From Candidatus Poribacteria bacterium (GTDB taxonomy: Bacteria; Poribacteria; WGA-4E; PCPOR2b), in assembly GCA_022826645.1 (NCBI GenBank), contig JAJDUM010000038.1, positions 1 to 33,612 on the forward strand: a stretch of DNA of 33,612 bases, written 5' to 3'. Shown here piece after piece: positions 31,641 through 33,612 of this stretch; the first letter of the stretch is position 1; every line of letters starts with the position of its first letter. The notes under the pieces were generated by a model that saw only the letters and a program-made list of their open reading frames with translations, did not search any database and had not been told where the DNA came from. Made by a program: the position numbers and the translations under genes.

Positions 31641-33391
31641 CTTCCATCTCCTTTGGAATAGGGACGATACTCCACCAATGCCGACCTGCCGACAATTTCG
31701 ACGATGCGCACCACCTGTTCTTTCCCATCGGCATCAATGAGACCCAAATCCTCTCCCGGAATGAAATGGACTGGTTGTTGTTCGCCCTCGTTGATGGCGA
31801 TGTTTGAGGCGTAGAGGTAGGTACGGTCGTGAGTATCGCGTATGGGATTTAAACGTCCCGACAAGCCCGGGAGGCAGCCTGTCGCCTCCGGAAAGATAAC
31901 TGACCCCCCGTTGGACAGGCTTTGCATTTCAATTGTGAGTGCGCCTTGTGCGGGTACCCAATCCTGTTCTAACTGTGCGGCATAGCCGGTAGCGGCCGCG
32001 AACACCGTCATAGGCAGGTGCGTGGAGTGAAGATTAACTTGCGCCTCGCCATTCTCGTCAGTAGTTGTGTGCTTCCATGTCTTATTGGGAAACAGTGCTA
32101 ACAACTCAACCCCTAGCACAGGGAGACCGCGGTGGCGGCACATAATGATAGTACTCGCCGGTGTCGCGTCCGTGGCAGCGGCCGGAATCGTGAGAAAGAG
32201 ATCTGAGTCATCAATTAATTGATACACCGGAAGTTTCCCGCTCAAGGATTCCGTCTCACGAAAGATGGTTGGTACACCGTCCCCACGCCGTTCCATGAAG
32301 AATTGCCGATCGCCCGAACCCCGGATCTGCCCAACAGATATTCGTCCGAAGATTGAAGCGAGTGCTTCGTTGCGCGTTGATTGACGGACGTCCATGCTGT
32401 CAATCGTCAAGTTGTTTGGCAATCCGCCCGGAGAATTTATTTCAACGCGATCTGCGAACATTGAGAGCCGAATTCGGCTGCCGCGAATTGAGTAGTCGCG
32501 ATGGGCAACGGCGTTGACAATCGCTTCAAATAGTGCAGCCTCACTATATTGTGGCAGGTCCGTACGAGCGGGATCCTTGTACGCACCAACACGCATGTTG
32601 CGAACCGCAAAGGCAACCGCTTCTGCAATTTGTTGATTGAGTGGTCCGGTAATTGTCTGGGCATCTATCTGCCCGGAGGCACGGTCTTTGCCTCGATAAC
32701 AGGTTGCGGCAATGCAAGCGTTGGGAAGCCATTCCTCAGGGGAACGACAGCATAACAGCACTCCTGTCACTGTAGCCCGTGTTGTCCCATTTTCGTCACT
32801 TGTTAAGAGCCCCATCCTTTCCAGCGCGGATTCAGGATCGGCAGCCCCTACAGTGCTCAACAAAGGCCTCCAAAGAGATTCATCTAGGGATCCAAATCCA
32901 GTTTCCTCAACCGGCTGTTTATCAAACCAAAGAAATCGTGCCTGCCCGCGCTGCTGTGCTAGACGCAGCCGCTCATCGCTCGTCATCTTACGTTTTGAGC
33001 TGCCGACCCGATAGTAACTGCCGCTAGGACTTTCATACTGGGCATCTCCTTGTGGAACTTCAACCAGCAGGAATGATACCCCTTCCTCTGTTTCTCTACG
33101 CAGGACGATAGGTCGGATTGGCGGTTTAATCGTATCAGTGCAAATTTCCACTAGGAGCCGCTCCAGCGCGTCCATCTGCTCGCGTGACATGCCTTGCACA
33201 TTGCCACTGTCGGTCACACCACACAGCATCACACCACCATCCGTATTGGCAAAAGCAGCAATTTCATCTGCTAGATCATCGCGGCGCGGCCTCCTAGGAA
33301 CATCCCCGGCGAACTCAATCTCCTTGAATTCCCAATGGCTATCTTCGCCTAGGCGCATTTGACTTCTGATCTCTTCATCACTGAAATTCAT
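31637..33391 (-). CDS. AlbA_2/HATPase-type ATP-binding protein with unusual C-terminal extension
   Basis: 584 residues. Residues about 10-130 form a Schlafen AlbA_2-type domain: HWEFKEIEFAGD (Glu21, Lys23), ADEIAAFANTDGGVMLCGVT and SYYRVGSSKRKMT. Residues about 270-330 carry a GHKL-like ATPase segment: EAIVNAVAHRDYSIRG (the N-box) and VEINSPGGLP. This is the common ATP-binding/putative transcriptional-regulator architecture found near defence genes. A winged-helix domain is expected next but is not evident. Instead, residues about 410-490 look like a carboxypeptidase-regulatory-like beta sandwich (HTTTDENGEAQVNLH), and 500-580 hold a conserved-looking but unfamiliar segment (SGRLNPIRDTHDRTYLYASN, then VRIVEIVGRSALVEYRP). 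Start ATG 33391; upstream tggagataa is a likely ribosome-binding site. Translationally coupled to the next ORF. Confidence 0.82.
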   Translation of the reverse strand: MNFSDEEIRSQMRLGEDSHWEFKEIEFAGDVPRRPRRDDLADEIAAFANTDGGVMLCGVTDSGNVQGMSREQMDALERLLVEICTDTIKPPIRPIVLRRETEEGVSFLLVEVPQGDAQYESPSGSYYRVGSSKRKMTSDERLRLAQQRGQARFLWFDKQPVEETGFGSLDESLWRPLLSTVGAADPESALERMGLLTSDENGTTRATVTGVLLCCRSPEEWLPNACIAATCYRGKDRASGQIDAQTITGPLNQQIAEAVAFAVRNMRVGAYKDPARTDLPQYSEAALFEAIVNAVAHRDYSIRGSRIRLSMFADRVEINSPGGLPNNLTIDSMDVRQSTRNEALASIFGRISVGQIRGSGDRQFFMERRGDGVPTIFRETESLSGKLPVYQLIDDSDLFLTIPAAATDATPASTIIMCRHRGLPVLGVELLALFPNKTWKHTTTDENGEAQVNLHSTHLPMTVFAAATGYAAQLEQDWVPAQGALTIEMQSLSNGGSVIFPEATGCLPGLSGRLNPIRDTHDRTYLYASNIAINEGEQQPVHFIPGEDLGLIDADGKEQVVRIVEIVGRSALVEYRPYSKGDGR

Positions 33392-33558
33392 AAATTATCT
33401 CCAATTTGCCATTTCGCCCGCTTGCTTAATCTTTACCATTTTCGTTTGTTATATCCACGGTTTTATAGTAACATAACGCAAGTTGCTATTTGAATATCCA
33501 TGGAATTTCCGTTAGAGTATTTGTTGCCTAAAACAAAACACTCAAACAGGAGAATCCC

Positions 33559-33612
33559 ATGGACTTAGTAATTGTAGCATTTTATACGCTTTGTGACGAT
33601 CTGTTAATTCAG
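33559..33612 (+). CDS. N-terminal fragment, possible transposase (cut by window end)
   Basis: aggag at 33548-33552 precedes ATG 33559. The 18 visible residues, MDLVIVAFYTLCDDLLIQ, resemble the first residues of some IS4/IS982-group transposases (a hydrophobic F-x-x-x-D-D-L start). Only the start is visible, so this is tentative. The upstream 168 bp shows no clear IS terminal repeat. Confidence 0.4.
   Translation, partial: MDLVIVAFYTLCDDLLIQ

Noticed and set aside
31540..31740. Plus-strand ORF of 66 codons after taggagga
   Set aside because: The ribosome-binding site is good, but the frame is antisense to the end of the ATPase gene and the coupled ORF and has no family resemblance. It may be a remnant of an older gene start.

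Overview
This window looks like a piece of an uncultivated, heterotrophic, Gram-negative-type bacterium. Its mix of lipoproteins, Tat export, Gfo/Idh/MocA dehydrogenases, a CehA/McbA-type hydrolase, a PmoA-like protein and a D-aminoacylase, together with dense GC-rich palindromic repeats between genes, is what I associate with Candidatus Poribacteria and similar metagenomic lineages. That assignment is inference. No rRNA gene was seen, and DnaE at 10272-13799 would be the best marker to test it.

Layout. 1-302: the tail of an IS630-like transposase, then a promoter-like sequence, a 76-nt perfectly packed cloverleaf and a terminator-like hairpin. 565-4917: an M48 lipoprotein protease, two secreted proteins of unknown role and a small cupin. 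4949-8672: an AT-richer cytosine-5 methyltransferase with a DUF4928-like protein (a probable restriction-modification pair), then an XPB-like helicase of ordinary composition. 8853-9794: a ZIP-like metal transporter with a His-rich tail. 10272-13799: dnaE, preceded by an exact 87-bp duplication and a second cloverleaf. 13860-18404: a PmoA-like protein, a MoxR ATPase, FtsX and a Gfo/Idh/MocA oxidoreductase. 19106-21601: a CehA/McbA-type metallohydrolase. 21887-23270: a Lys/Arg-rich protein and an unlisted 34-residue basic peptide gene. 23678-31514: mostly catabolic genes (hydantoinase B, a PhoX/DUF839 protein, a 3-hydroxybutyrate dehydrogenase-like SDR, a D-aminoacylase, a second Gfo/Idh/MocA protein). 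31551-33391, minus strand: an AlbA_2/HATPase protein with an unusual C-terminal extension, overlapping by ATGA a 29-codon ORF. 33559-33612: the start of what may be another transposase.

The genes look like many small, loosely linked units rather than long operons. The clearest linked sets are the methyltransferase/DUF4928 pair, the dehydrogenase/D-aminoacylase pair (11-bp gap) and the minus-strand ATPase/peptide pair. The intergenic DNA is the most distinctive part: at least two families of MITE-like elements with terminal inverted repeats, two cloverleaf palindromes of different sequence but the same architecture, perfect long palindromes, and many short GC-rich hairpin repeats.
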